Shown: positions 1-8,800 of the stretch, piece by piece
How the letters are laid out: each line of letters starts with the position of its first letter
Numbering within the stretch: position 1 is the stretch's first letter
Assembly: GCA_028690665.1 (NCBI GenBank)
Contig: JAQVAV010000011.1
Location: 62,001-126,000 of the forward strand
Reading direction: 5' to 3'
DNA: 64,000 bases
DNA from: Paludibacter sp.
Lineage (GTDB): Bacteria; Bacteroidota; Bacteroidia; Bacteroidales; Paludibacteraceae
The notes under the pieces: generated by a model
Told to the model about the DNA's origin: nothing
Seen by the model: the letters and a program-made list of their open reading frames with translations, nothing else
Database searches by the model: none
Program-made: the position numbers and the translations under genes

Positions 1-1913
1 TATTAAAAGACGGAACCGTATTTTTCAATACGATTATTGATCCTGTAACGAAGAATGTAATTACTCCTCGTATAGGATACAGATTAAGTATGCCCAAAGA
101 TTTTGAGCAGTTTACATGGTTCGGAAGAGGACCTTGGGATTCGTATAAAGACCGTAAAGAATCTTGTTTTTTGGGAGTTTTCAACAGTACTGTTACTGAT
201 CAATGGACCAATTATTTATTACCACAAGAAACCGGTAACAAAGAAGATGTCCGTTGGATAAGTGTACGAAATAATGTCGGTGAGGGTCTACTTTTCGTTG
301 CTCCCAATACAATGTCAGCATCAGCTGTACATTACAAAGCAGAAGATTTATACTCCAACAAGGATAATCGTGCAAAACATACTTATCAAGTTCCTTTTAA
401 TGATAACTCAATCATTTCGTTAAATGCTGGAATGCGTGGATTGGGAAATGCTAGTTGTGGAGCTGATGTAATGTCAAAATATGAATTGCGTGCCGACTAT
501 ACACTGTTTAATTTTATGATTTTACCGCTTTCGAGCCAACTTACAAACGAACAATTGTCAAAAAAAGCGCGTGTTGAAAGTCTGGTATGTGCGGCGGTAG
601 AGATTGAACGCAATAAAGGCGGAATTGTAACATTAAGCACAAGTACTAACGCTGCCGAAATTTATTACAGCATCGATGGAGGGCAATTTCAACTATATAA
701 AGAGCCTTTTGATTTACAGGATGCCGGGACTGTCAAGGCTTATTGCAAACGAAATGGATATTTCGATAGTATGGAATCTGAGAAATATTTTTATGTAGTG
801 ATTGATAAAACAAAATGGCGAATAGCTAAGGTTTCGAGTCAACAAAATGGAAACGATGCAAAATATGCTATTGATGATAATGAGAATACGATATGGCATA
901 CTCCCTGGGGAACCAACGAACCAACTTACCCACATGAAATTGTGATTGATATGTTGTACGAGTATACTGTCGAAAAATTCACATATCAGGGTCGTCTTGA
1001 TGGCTCCAACGGAAGAGTAGCCAGCTACGAAGTTTATTTCAGTAATGACCCGAATGTGTGGGGTGAACCCGCTATGAGTGGACAGTTCGCAAATAATTCA
1101 AGCATACAGTCAGTAAACATACTATCTAAACCTCAAGCCCGATTCTTAAAATTTATAGCGAAGTCAGAAGTGAATGGGAATAATTGGGCATCCGCTGCCG
1201 AAATAGGTATCGAAGCATCAAAAAAAAACTCTCATCAAGAAGATTGTCAAAGTAATATAGCTACTGATACTGAGTATTATATTAAGCATTTTTATTCCGG
1301 AATGTATTTACAATATAAAGTAAACTCATTCGAAGGCGATTTTTGCATCAATCCTTTAGTAGAAAAAAATGAAAATTTCATTTTTAATTTTATTCCTGTT
1401 TCTGGAAAAACAGATATTTATAATGTTTCAATGAAAGGCAGCTATTTGGTTAGCTATAATGATTCTTATTGGAGATTGCGTTTAGGCAATAAGACGGATA
1501 ATGATGGTCAAGTAAACATCCTTAAACAGGAAGATTGTACTTTTATTATGAAAGGGGTATGGCAAAGTAGTAAACTATTTAATTTTGATGCCACTACAGC
1601 CAACTCTTATGTATATGCAGATAAGGAAAGTGGTGCTATTTGGCAGATTCAGAAGGTGAATCCAGAAACAGCAATTCAGAATAATCAGACAGAAAAAATA
1701 GTTGTCTATCCCACAATTTCGCGTGGAACTATAGAGGTAATAACTTCAGGCAAAGCAATCGTTGATGTCATGGATATTTTTGGGAATGTTCAAGCGTCTT
1801 ATTCAACAAACGAAAGAATCAATCTAAATCTCAATTATCCTAATGGCATATATATAGTAGTAGTTAAAACAGCAAATGGAAATTCTCTTTTTAAGGTATT
1901 GTTAAGTAAGTGA
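1..1913 (+). CDS. Secreted GH2 beta-galactosidase, C-terminal part (5' truncated by window), with F5/8 and T9SS sorting domains
   Basis: The reading frame is already open at base 3, so this is the 3' part of a longer gene; the first internal ATG is at 90. The first ~150 residues match the C-terminal domain of large GH2 beta-galactosidases (Bgal_small_N type): the stretch FTWFGRGPWDSYKDRK and PQETGNKEDVRW are hallmark motifs. After it come a chitobiase-C-like beta-sandwich (about residues 165-245), an F5/8 type C (discoidin) carbohydrate-binding domain (about 245-375), a ricin-like/beta-trefoil-looking segment (about 395-540) and a T9SS type A sorting domain at the end (IVVYPTISRG... NGIYIVVVKT). 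Expected role: removal of terminal beta-galactose from a glycan at the cell surface or outside the cell. The catalytic TIM barrel lies upstream of the window. A terminator hairpin separates it from the GH97 gene. Confidence 0.88.
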   Translation, partial: LKDGTVFFNTIIDPVTKNVITPRIGYRLSMPKDFEQFTWFGRGPWDSYKDRKESCFLGVFNSTVTDQWTNYLLPQETGNKEDVRWISVRNNVGEGLLFVAPNTMSASAVHYKAEDLYSNKDNRAKHTYQVPFNDNSIISLNAGMRGLGNASCGADVMSKYELRADYTLFNFMILPLSSQLTNEQLSKKARVESLVCAAVEIERNKGGIVTLSTSTNAAEIYYSIDGGQFQLYKEPFDLQDAGTVKAYCKRNGYFDSMESEKYFYVVIDKTKWRIAKVSSQQNGNDAKYAIDDNENTIWHTPWGTNEPTYPHEIVIDMLYEYTVEKFTYQGRLDGSNGRVASYEVYFSNDPNVWGEPAMSGQFANNSSIQSVNILSKPQARFLKFIAKSEVNGNNWASAAEIGIEASKKNSHQEDCQSNIATDTEYYIKHFYSGMYLQYKVNSFEGDFCINPLVEKNENFIFNFIPVSGKTDIYNVSMKGSYLVSYNDSYWRLRLGNKTDNDGQVNILKQEDCTFIMKGVWQSSKLFNFDATTANSYVYADKESGAIWQIQKVNPETAIQNNQTEKIVVYPTISRGTIEVITSGKAIVDVMDIFGNVQASYSTNERINLNLNYPNGIYIVVVKTANGNSLFKVLLSK

Positions 1914-1931
1914 TGTTTAGTTTATCTATTT

Positions 1932-1974
1932 CAAAAGGCGGATGTTAGTCTATATAGTCCGTCTTTTGTTTTTT
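1932..1974 (+). terminator. Rho-independent terminator after the GH2 gene
   Basis: The arms CAAAAGGCGGA (1932-1942) and TCCGTCTTTTG (1958-1968) pair over 11 bp with one G-T wobble, and a T-rich tail follows. It sits 18 bases after the GH2 stop codon and 23 before the GH97 start, so it may attenuate read-through into GH97. Confidence 0.75.
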
Positions 1975-1990
1975 CTAAAAGAATAAAAGT

Positions 1991-3958
1991 ATGAAAAAGA
2001 ATAAAAGAATTAGTTTAATTATCCTGTGTTTATTTTCTTGTTTTTTTTATATCTACTCTCAAAAAAAACTTATTGTCCGATCACCTAACGAACAAATTAA
2101 GGTTAGCATAAATATATCTAACAAAATTTATTATTCGGTTTCATATCAAAATGAAAGCTTATTGGATAATTGCGATATGGCACTCTATCTCTCAGATGAG
2201 ATATTAGGGCTAAATCCAAAATTGCTTGGTAGTAAAAATAGCATCATCAATGAAGAATTGAAGCCGATAATTCCACTTAAGTTTTCAAGCGTAATAAGCA
2301 ATTGTAATGTATTGAAAATGTCTTTTAAAGGAGGCTATTCTGTTGAATTTAGAGTGTTTAACAATGCTGTAGCCTACCGCTTTATTACTAATTTGAATAA
2401 AAAGGAGATTAAAGTGTTGAATGAGGATTTTAATCTTCGTTTCGACTCTAACTATTTTTGTCATATCCAACAACCGGGAAATTTTAAAACAGCTTACGAA
2501 GAAGAATATTCGCATTTGTATGTAAGTAAATGGAAAGAAAATGACCATATGTCTACGCTCCCTGTCTTGGTAGAAGCCAAAACTCCATACAAAATTCTAA
2601 TTTCAGAGGCAGATTTGATTGATTACCCTGCTATGTTTCTTCAAGGAACCGGCGAAAGTGCTATTAGATCAAAATTCCCTAAACAGCCATTAGAATTTGG
2701 TTCTGATGGTGATCGTAGCCTCAAATTCTTGAAAGAAGCGGATTATATTGCAAAAACAAATGCAAAAAGGACATTCCCATGGCGATATTTCGTTATCTCA
2801 AAGGAAGATAAAGAACTTGTTGAAAATACAATAACAATGCAGCTTTCATCAAAATGTGAAATAGAAGATTACACATGGATAAAGCCAGGACAAGCGAGTT
2901 GGGAATGGTGGAATGGTGCAGCTCCTTATGGTGCGGATGTAAACTTTGTGTCGGGGTACAATCTTGATACTTACAAATACTTCATCGATTTTGCAGCTAA
3001 GTATGGCGTGGAATATATCATTATGGACGAAGGTTGGGCTATGACCACTGAAGATCCATATACTCCAAATCCTAAAATTGATTTACATGAACTTATACGT
3101 TATGGGAAAGAGAAAAATGTAGGGATCATACTTTGGCTTACATGGCTTACAGTCGAAAAGAATATGGATATTTTCAAAACCTTCTCAGAATGGGGAATAA
3201 AAGGTGTGAAAATTGATTTTATGGACAGAAGCGACCAATGTATGGTAAATTATTACGAAAGGGTAGCCAAAGAAGCAGCTAAATATAAAATTCTTGTTGA
3301 TTTTCATGGTTCGTTCAAACCTGCAGGTTTAGAATACAGATTCCCGAATGTAATATCATATGAAGGAGTGAGGGGAATGGAGCAGATGAACTCTTGTACT
3401 CCGAATAATTCAATCTACTTTCCATTTATGCGTAATGCAGTTGGACCAATGGATTATACTCCAGGAGCTATGATTAATATGCAGCCCGAGGTGTACTGTA
3501 GTATGCGCCCCAACTCTGCGAGTATAGGTACTCGTGCCTACCAAATGGCTCTGTTTGTTATCTTCGAAAGCGGATTACAAATGTTAGCCGACAATCCAAC
3601 TCGGTATTATCAAAATGCAGAATGTACTGAGTTTATCACTCAGGTTCCTACAACGTGGGATGAAACTCGTGTCTTGGAAGCTAAAGTAGGTGAATATATT
3701 ATAGTCGCTAAACGAAAAGCAAATAAATGGTTTATCGGTGGTATGACTAATAACCAGTCGAGAGAAGTTAAGGTTAATCTGGATTTCCTGCAAAATGGAA
3801 AAAACTATAAGGCAATTTGTTTTGAAGATGGAATTAATGCTGATAGGCAAGCAATGGACTATAGAAAAACTATCTCCGGATTTAATGATAAGACCTCATT
3901 TACCATAAAGCTGGCAAGGAATGGTGGATTTGCTGGAGTATTACAAATAGATGAATAA
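1991..3958 (+). CDS. Glycoside hydrolase family 97, retaining alpha-galactosidase type
   Basis: A 655-residue protein with an N-terminal signal peptide (hydrophobic to about residue 23, then SQKKLIVRSPN). The GH97 domain order is visible: N-terminal beta-sandwich (about 25-280), a TIM barrel opening with WEWWNGAAPYG and YGVEYIIMDEGWA, and a C-terminal beta-sandwich. GH97 splits into inverting enzymes (SusB-like alpha-glucosidases, catalytic Glu base) and retaining alpha-galactosidases with an Asp nucleophile. Here the motif VKIDFMDR places an Asp at residue 409 and SYEGVRG a Glu at 458, the pattern of the retaining group, so alpha-galactosidase is preferred over alpha-glucosidase. It is probably periplasmic or lipid-free secreted. 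It lies next to a beta-galactosidase, which fits degradation of a galactose-decorated glycan. Substrate linkage cannot be read from sequence. Confidence 0.9.
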   Translation: MKKNKRISLIILCLFSCFFYIYSQKKLIVRSPNEQIKVSINISNKIYYSVSYQNESLLDNCDMALYLSDEILGLNPKLLGSKNSIINEELKPIIPLKFSSVISNCNVLKMSFKGGYSVEFRVFNNAVAYRFITNLNKKEIKVLNEDFNLRFDSNYFCHIQQPGNFKTAYEEEYSHLYVSKWKENDHMSTLPVLVEAKTPYKILISEADLIDYPAMFLQGTGESAIRSKFPKQPLEFGSDGDRSLKFLKEADYIAKTNAKRTFPWRYFVISKEDKELVENTITMQLSSKCEIEDYTWIKPGQASWEWWNGAAPYGADVNFVSGYNLDTYKYFIDFAAKYGVEYIIMDEGWAMTTEDPYTPNPKIDLHELIRYGKEKNVGIILWLTWLTVEKNMDIFKTFSEWGIKGVKIDFMDRSDQCMVNYYERVAKEAAKYKILVDFHGSFKPAGLEYRFPNVISYEGVRGMEQMNSCTPNNSIYFPFMRNAVGPMDYTPGAMINMQPEVYCSMRPNSASIGTRAYQMALFVIFESGLQMLADNPTRYYQNAECTEFITQVPTTWDETRVLEAKVGEYIIVAKRKANKWFIGGMTNNQSREVKVNLDFLQNGKNYKAICFEDGINADRQAMDYRKTISGFNDKTSFTIKLARNGGFAGVLQIDE

Positions 3959-4037
3959 TTTTAGATGTTTATATAAAAATATGATAGCTCAATTTTAGAG
4001 CTAATACTCATATAAGTGACTAAGTATAAATTCATAA

Positions 4038-4071
4038 GAGGCAGTCTCAATTTTTATTTTGAGATAGCCTC
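4038..4071 (+). repeat. 34-nt hairpin, copy 1, upstream of the sulfatase-maturase pseudogene
   Basis: Arms GAGGCAGTCTCAA (4038-4050) and TTGAGATAGCCTC (4059-4071) pair with two imperfect positions around the loop TTTTTATT. The same structure, 29 of 34 bases identical, recurs at 5415-5448 on the other side of the pseudogene. It could work as a terminator for the GH97 gene (stop at 3958), but the duplicated sequence suggests a mobile or spreading palindromic unit. Confidence 0.7.
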
Positions 4072-4163
4072 ATTTTGGTTTTATTGCTAAATATATTGTA
4101 TTTTTTTTCCCCCCTGAAAACGATTCAATTGAATTGGTGTGCAAATAAAATTTTTTATTAAAA

Positions 4164-5395
4164 ATGAAAAAGACCATTGATTTCAATCCGCTGTCAATGC
4201 CAACTTATGTGATGGCAAAACCAATCGGATCAAGCTGTAATTTAAACTGTTCGTATTGCTATTACCTTGAAAAGGCCAAACTTTACGAAAACAGAAAAAA
4301 TATGCAAATGAGCGATGACACGCTCGAAAAATATATCGAAAGTTATATCTAGGCTCATCCTGTACCTGAAGTGTTGTTTACATGGCATGGAGGGGAGACT
4401 TTGCTAAGTGATTTGTCTTTCTATTGGAAAGTTATTTCACTGCAAAAAAAATACGGTCGAGGCAGAAAAATAGATAACTCGCTTCAGACGAATGGGACTC
4501 TTTTAAATGATGAGTGGTGTCGCTTTTTCAAGGACAACAATTTTCTGATCGGAGTCTCAATTGATGGACCGGAACATTGCCACGATGTTTATCGCAAAAA
4601 TAAGGGCGGGAATGCGACGTTCAAGCAAGTAATGAAAGGAATTGAGCTCATGCAGAAACATGGTGTTGAGTTTAATACACTTTCGGTAATTAATGATTAT
4701 AACGTAGATTATCCGCTGGAGATATACAATTTCTTCAAAGAAATTGGTAGTCATTATATGCAATTTTCACCCATCGTTGAGAAAATAACCGAAAGTCGAC
4801 CGGACGGACTGCATTTGCTTCCGCCTGATGGAATTGGCAGTGATGATGCAAAACTCGCTCCATGGACAGTGAACGCGAAGAAGTTTGGTCAGTTTTATAT
4901 CAGTATATTAGATGAATGGGTAAAGAAAGATGTGGGACAATATTTTGTTCAGCTTTTTGACTCAACTTTGGCCGGCACTATTGGTGAGCAACCCGGTGTC
5001 TGTATTTTTGGAGAAACCTGTGGTCATGCCACTGTGATGGAGTTCAATGGAGATGTGTATGCTTGCGATCATTATGTTTTTCCGGAGTATAAAATTGGTA
5101 ATATTAAAACCCATACCATTTACGAAATGGTTTTTTCTCAAAAACAATTGCGATTTGGTGCAGACAAACGTGACACATTACCAACTCAATGTCGTAAATG
5201 CGAATTCCTGAGGATGTGTAATGGTGAATGTCCGAAGAACAGAATTATAAGTACTCGGGATGGAGAACCCGGATTAAACTATCTTTGCGAAGGGTATTAG
5301 CGTTCTTCAAGCATGTACAACCATATATGGAATTTATGGCTAGCGAACTTCATTTTAAACGCTCCCCCTCCAATGTAATGAATTGGGCGAAATAA
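4164..5395 (+). pseudogene. Anaerobic sulfatase-maturating radical SAM enzyme (anSME), broken by a nonsense codon and a frameshift
   Basis: The gene would encode a radical SAM/SPASM enzyme that oxidises a Cys or Ser of sulfatases to formylglycine under anaerobic conditions. The N-terminal part (4164-4352) has the radical SAM cluster motif CNLNCSYC (Cys 25, 29, 32). A TAG stop at 4350-4352 interrupts it; the same frame continues with HPVPEVLFTWHGGET, a core anSME motif, to 5300 and includes the SPASM-type cysteines (CRKCEFLRMCNGEC). At the 3' end the frame hits TAG at 5298-5300, but one base-shifted the sequence reads FFKHVQPYMEFMASELHFKR and on to a stop at 5393-5395, the usual anSME C-terminus. 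So two independent lesions are present. No sulfatase gene is visible in the window. A sequencing error could explain one lesion but hardly both. Confidence 0.88.
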
Positions 5396-5414
5396 TGAGT
5401 GGCTAAATAAAAAA

Positions 5415-5448
5415 GAGACTGACTCAATTTTTATTTTGGGACAGCCTC
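5415..5448 (+). repeat. 34-nt hairpin, copy 2, downstream of the sulfatase-maturase pseudogene
   Basis: Arms GAGACTGACTCAA (5415-5427) and TTGGGACAGCCTC (5436-5448) flank the same 8-nt loop TTTTTATT as the copy at 4038-4071. It begins 20 bases after the inferred end of the anSME pseudogene and could act as its terminator. The right arm and the terminal repeats of the element at 22047-22207 share the core GAGGnTGTC. Confidence 0.68.
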
Positions 5449-5659
5449 GTTTAGTTGCTTAATGTAAAATATTGGGTATTTAGCAGGATCGACTAATTAA
5501 GAATAACTTTTGAGAATAGAGCATTAATAGGGAGCATATGCCATTGACAGCCCGGTTTGAGTTTGTATAATATGCAGTTTACAATCTCAGCTCTATCGCT
5601 TTTTGTAACAAAACCACGCTTGGCTTTGGGTAAATAAGGTAAAATCTCTTAAATAATTG

Positions 5660-5667
5660 TATCTTTG
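5660..5667 (+). promoter_or_regulatory. Predicted -7 box for the HTCS gene
   Basis: TATCTTTG matches the Bacteroidetes -7 consensus TAnnTTTG exactly. It lies 152 bases before the HTCS start, leaving a long 5' untranslated region that contains the hairpin at 5688-5739. No convincing -33 element was seen. Confidence 0.55.
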
Positions 5668-5687
5668 TCGAGTACTTAGTACATCAT

Positions 5688-5739
5688 AGAAGGGATTGGG
5701 ATTTATGTGTTTGCAATTACATAAATAACGTTCCCTTCT
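5688..5739 (+). promoter_or_regulatory. Two-part hairpin in the leader of the HTCS gene
   Basis: AGAAGGGA and ATTTATGT on the left pair perfectly with ACATAAAT and TCCCTTCT on the right, separated by a symmetric 5x5 internal loop (TTGGG/AACGT) and a 10-nt apical loop. It lies between the predicted promoter and the start codon, so it can form in RNA or serve as a dyad operator in DNA. The remainder of 5396-5818 holds nothing else recognisable apart from the hairpin at 5415-5448 and the palindrome GTACTTAGTAC at 5672-5682. Confidence 0.6.
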
Positions 5740-5818
5740 TCTGTTTACTATTTAAATGTTTCTAAAACTTAATAAACCTATAGGTCAAGATTACTTCTAA
5801 AACAACAAACTTACATTT

Positions 5819-8800
5819 ATGAGAAAATTTATTTTATTTTCTTTTTCTCTATTTTACATTTTCTCTTTCGGATATAATATCAGACAAATAACAAACAAAG
5901 ATGGTTTATCCAATAGTGCTGTTTTATCCATTTGTCAAGATAAGGAAGGATACATGTGGCTTGGGACGGTTGACGGATTAAATATTTTTGACGGCACTAT
6001 TATTAATGTATATAAATCAACGACAAAGCAAAACAGTCTATCAGGAAACCTTATAGAAAATATTCTTGAAACAGAAAAGGGCGTTTTCTGGATACGCACA
6101 AATTATGGATTAAACAAATTGAATAATATAAAAAAACAGGTAGAATATTTTCCCGAATTTAATGGATACTTTCTGTTGGAAAAGGATGGAAATAATAATG
6201 TATTTATTGTTAAAAACGACGGGGTTGTATACTATTATACTGAGCAACTACACAATTTTCGTAAAATAGCAGTACCAAGAGTGAAATTAAATGATATTGC
6301 TGACTGTGTTATTAAAAATAATATTCTAACATTGATTTATAAAAGTGGTAAAATAATCTCATATTCTATCATCTATCTAAAAAATGGTGAAATTAATTTA
6401 TCTCTATCAAAAGTAGATTCCGTTAATCAAAAAATTTTATTTTGTTCACATGACATCAAAGATAATACAGTTTTATTTGTTGATGATTCCCGAACACTTT
6501 TTCAATACGATTTGATTCAAAAGAAGAAAGATTATATATTTAATATTAATGCAGAAATATCAGACCGCGGTGAAATTTCTTCAATAGTAAAGCAAAAAAA
6601 CAATTATTATATAGGATTTAAGACCAATGGTTTAATATGTTTATTCAATACACCGGATAAAAAAGATAGATTTGACGTTAAAAATATAAATATTAGTTCA
6701 GGCGTTTTCAGCTTATATAAGGATAACAACCAGGATATATTGTGGGTCGGAACTGATGGTCAAGGAGTCTTTTTAATATATAATACAGATTATTCTATTC
6801 ATCCCGTATCTTTTAATGATATTCCATTCAAAATAGAGAAACCAGTAAGAGCATTATTATTAGACAAAGAAAATACCTTATGGGTTGGAACAAAGGGAGA
6901 TGGTATACTGAGGATAAATAATTTAAGTAATGGAAGTGAATTGGATTATACAAATACCTTTCATTTAACTTCAAAACATAGTGAATTAAAAAGTAATTCA
7001 GTATATTCTTTTTCAAAAAGTCTTAGGAATATTCTTTGGATAGGTCATGAAGAGGGAATTAGTTATTATTCATACAAAGACAAGAGAATTAAAAACATGT
7101 CTTTACTGTATGATGGAGAACCAATTAAATATATTCATTCCATATATGAATTGAACGATTCTACGCTTTGGCTTGCTTCTGTTGGTATGGGGATGATTGT
7201 TGTCCACGTTAGCGGTAATACGGATTCTCCTGTTGTAAAAAGCGTAAAGAAAATTGTCTATCAGAATAATCAGTTTGCCTATAATAATTTCTTCGCGATT
7301 TTTGCCGAAAGTGATTCTATTTTATGGTTTGGAAATAGAGGATACGGTATTTTTAAGATAAATGCGAAAAATAATCAATATAAAACAATAGTCTTGGGTA
7401 AAAAATCAAATGAGCAACTTTTAAATGATGTTTTTGCTCTTAATCAAGATGAAAAAGGAAATATATGGGCTGGAACAAGTTTAGGATTAGTGAAATATTC
7501 AACTAAAGGCACTATTTCTATATTTAACGAAGAGGACGGATTTCCAAATAATACAGTTCATGGAATTCTGAAAGATTCAAATAAAAATTTGTGGCTGAGT
7601 ACAAATAAAGGGATCATACGTTTTGATATTCAAAAAAATACATTTCAAACTTACAATGAAAATAATGGATTAGTTGTTACCGAGTTTAGCGATGGTGCAT
7701 TTTATAGAGATGAGCAATCAAAAAAAATGTATTTTGGAGGTGTTGACGGTTTTGTAGTAATAAATGAAACGAATGAAAAATCAAATGCATATGTCCCTGC
7801 ACTTCATTTGAATTCCCTTTCTATTTTAGGAAAAGATTATAATATTTATGATTTTTATTTAAATAGACAAGGAAAACATATATTGAATTTAAATTACAAT
7901 CAAAATTTCTTCACTATAACTTTCACCGCAAATGATTATATCGACGGAAATAATTATAATTATTTTTATAAATTGGATGGGTATAATAATGAATGGATAA
8001 ATAATAAGAATTCAAAATCAATCTCTTTTACAAATTTAACACCTGGTGAATATTTGCTTTATGTCAAATATAGGAATAATGTAACCGGAGAAGAGAGTTC
8101 GGTTTTTCCAATAAAACTAATTATTCGTCCACCATGGTATTTATCTACTATTGCTTATATTGTATATATATTTTTGATAATGTCTTGTGTTGTTTTATTA
8201 AGCTTATATTTGATATGGAAAAATGATCAAAAACGAAAGATTGCTTTGGAAAAAATAAAGCAGAAACACCAGGAAGAAGTATATGAATCCAAGTTGCGCT
8301 TTTTTACAAATATCGCTCATGAATTTTCCACCCCGTTAACTCTAATATACGGTCCTTGTAGTAGAATTTTATCTCATAAGGGAGCTGATAGTTTTGTTTT
8401 ACAATACACTAAACTTATTGAAAGAAATGCAGAGCGCTTAAATAATTTAATCCAACAACTAATTGAATTTAGACAGATAGAAACTGGAAACAGACAGCCA
8501 CAAATAGAGACAATTCCTATTTCAGATCTATTTACAGATATTGTTAAATTGTTTTCAGAGGTAATCGATTCAAAAGGAGTTAAATTAAACAGTAATATCC
8601 AGCCAAAACTTTTTTGGAATTCTGACAAGACTTTCTTTTATTCTATAGTTTCCAACCTAATATCAAATGCTTTGCGTTATACTGACAAGAACGGGACGAT
8701 TAAAGTTACGGCTAAAGCTACAGAATCCACCCTTCATATTATAATATCAAATACTGGCAAGGGAATAAAGGAAGAAAACTTTGAGCGGATTTTCGATAGA

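Noticed and set aside
4111-4125. T8C6 run upstream of the anSME gene as a phase-variation tract
   Set aside because: It lies outside any open frame, and the gene behind it is broken by other lesions, so slippage here would have no visible effect.
4350-4352. TAG inside the anSME gene as a possible recoded (pyrrolysine or read-through) codon
   Set aside because: A second, independent lesion (frameshift near 5298) breaks the same gene, other genes nearby end with TAG normally, and no recoding signal was seen. Pseudogene decay is simpler.
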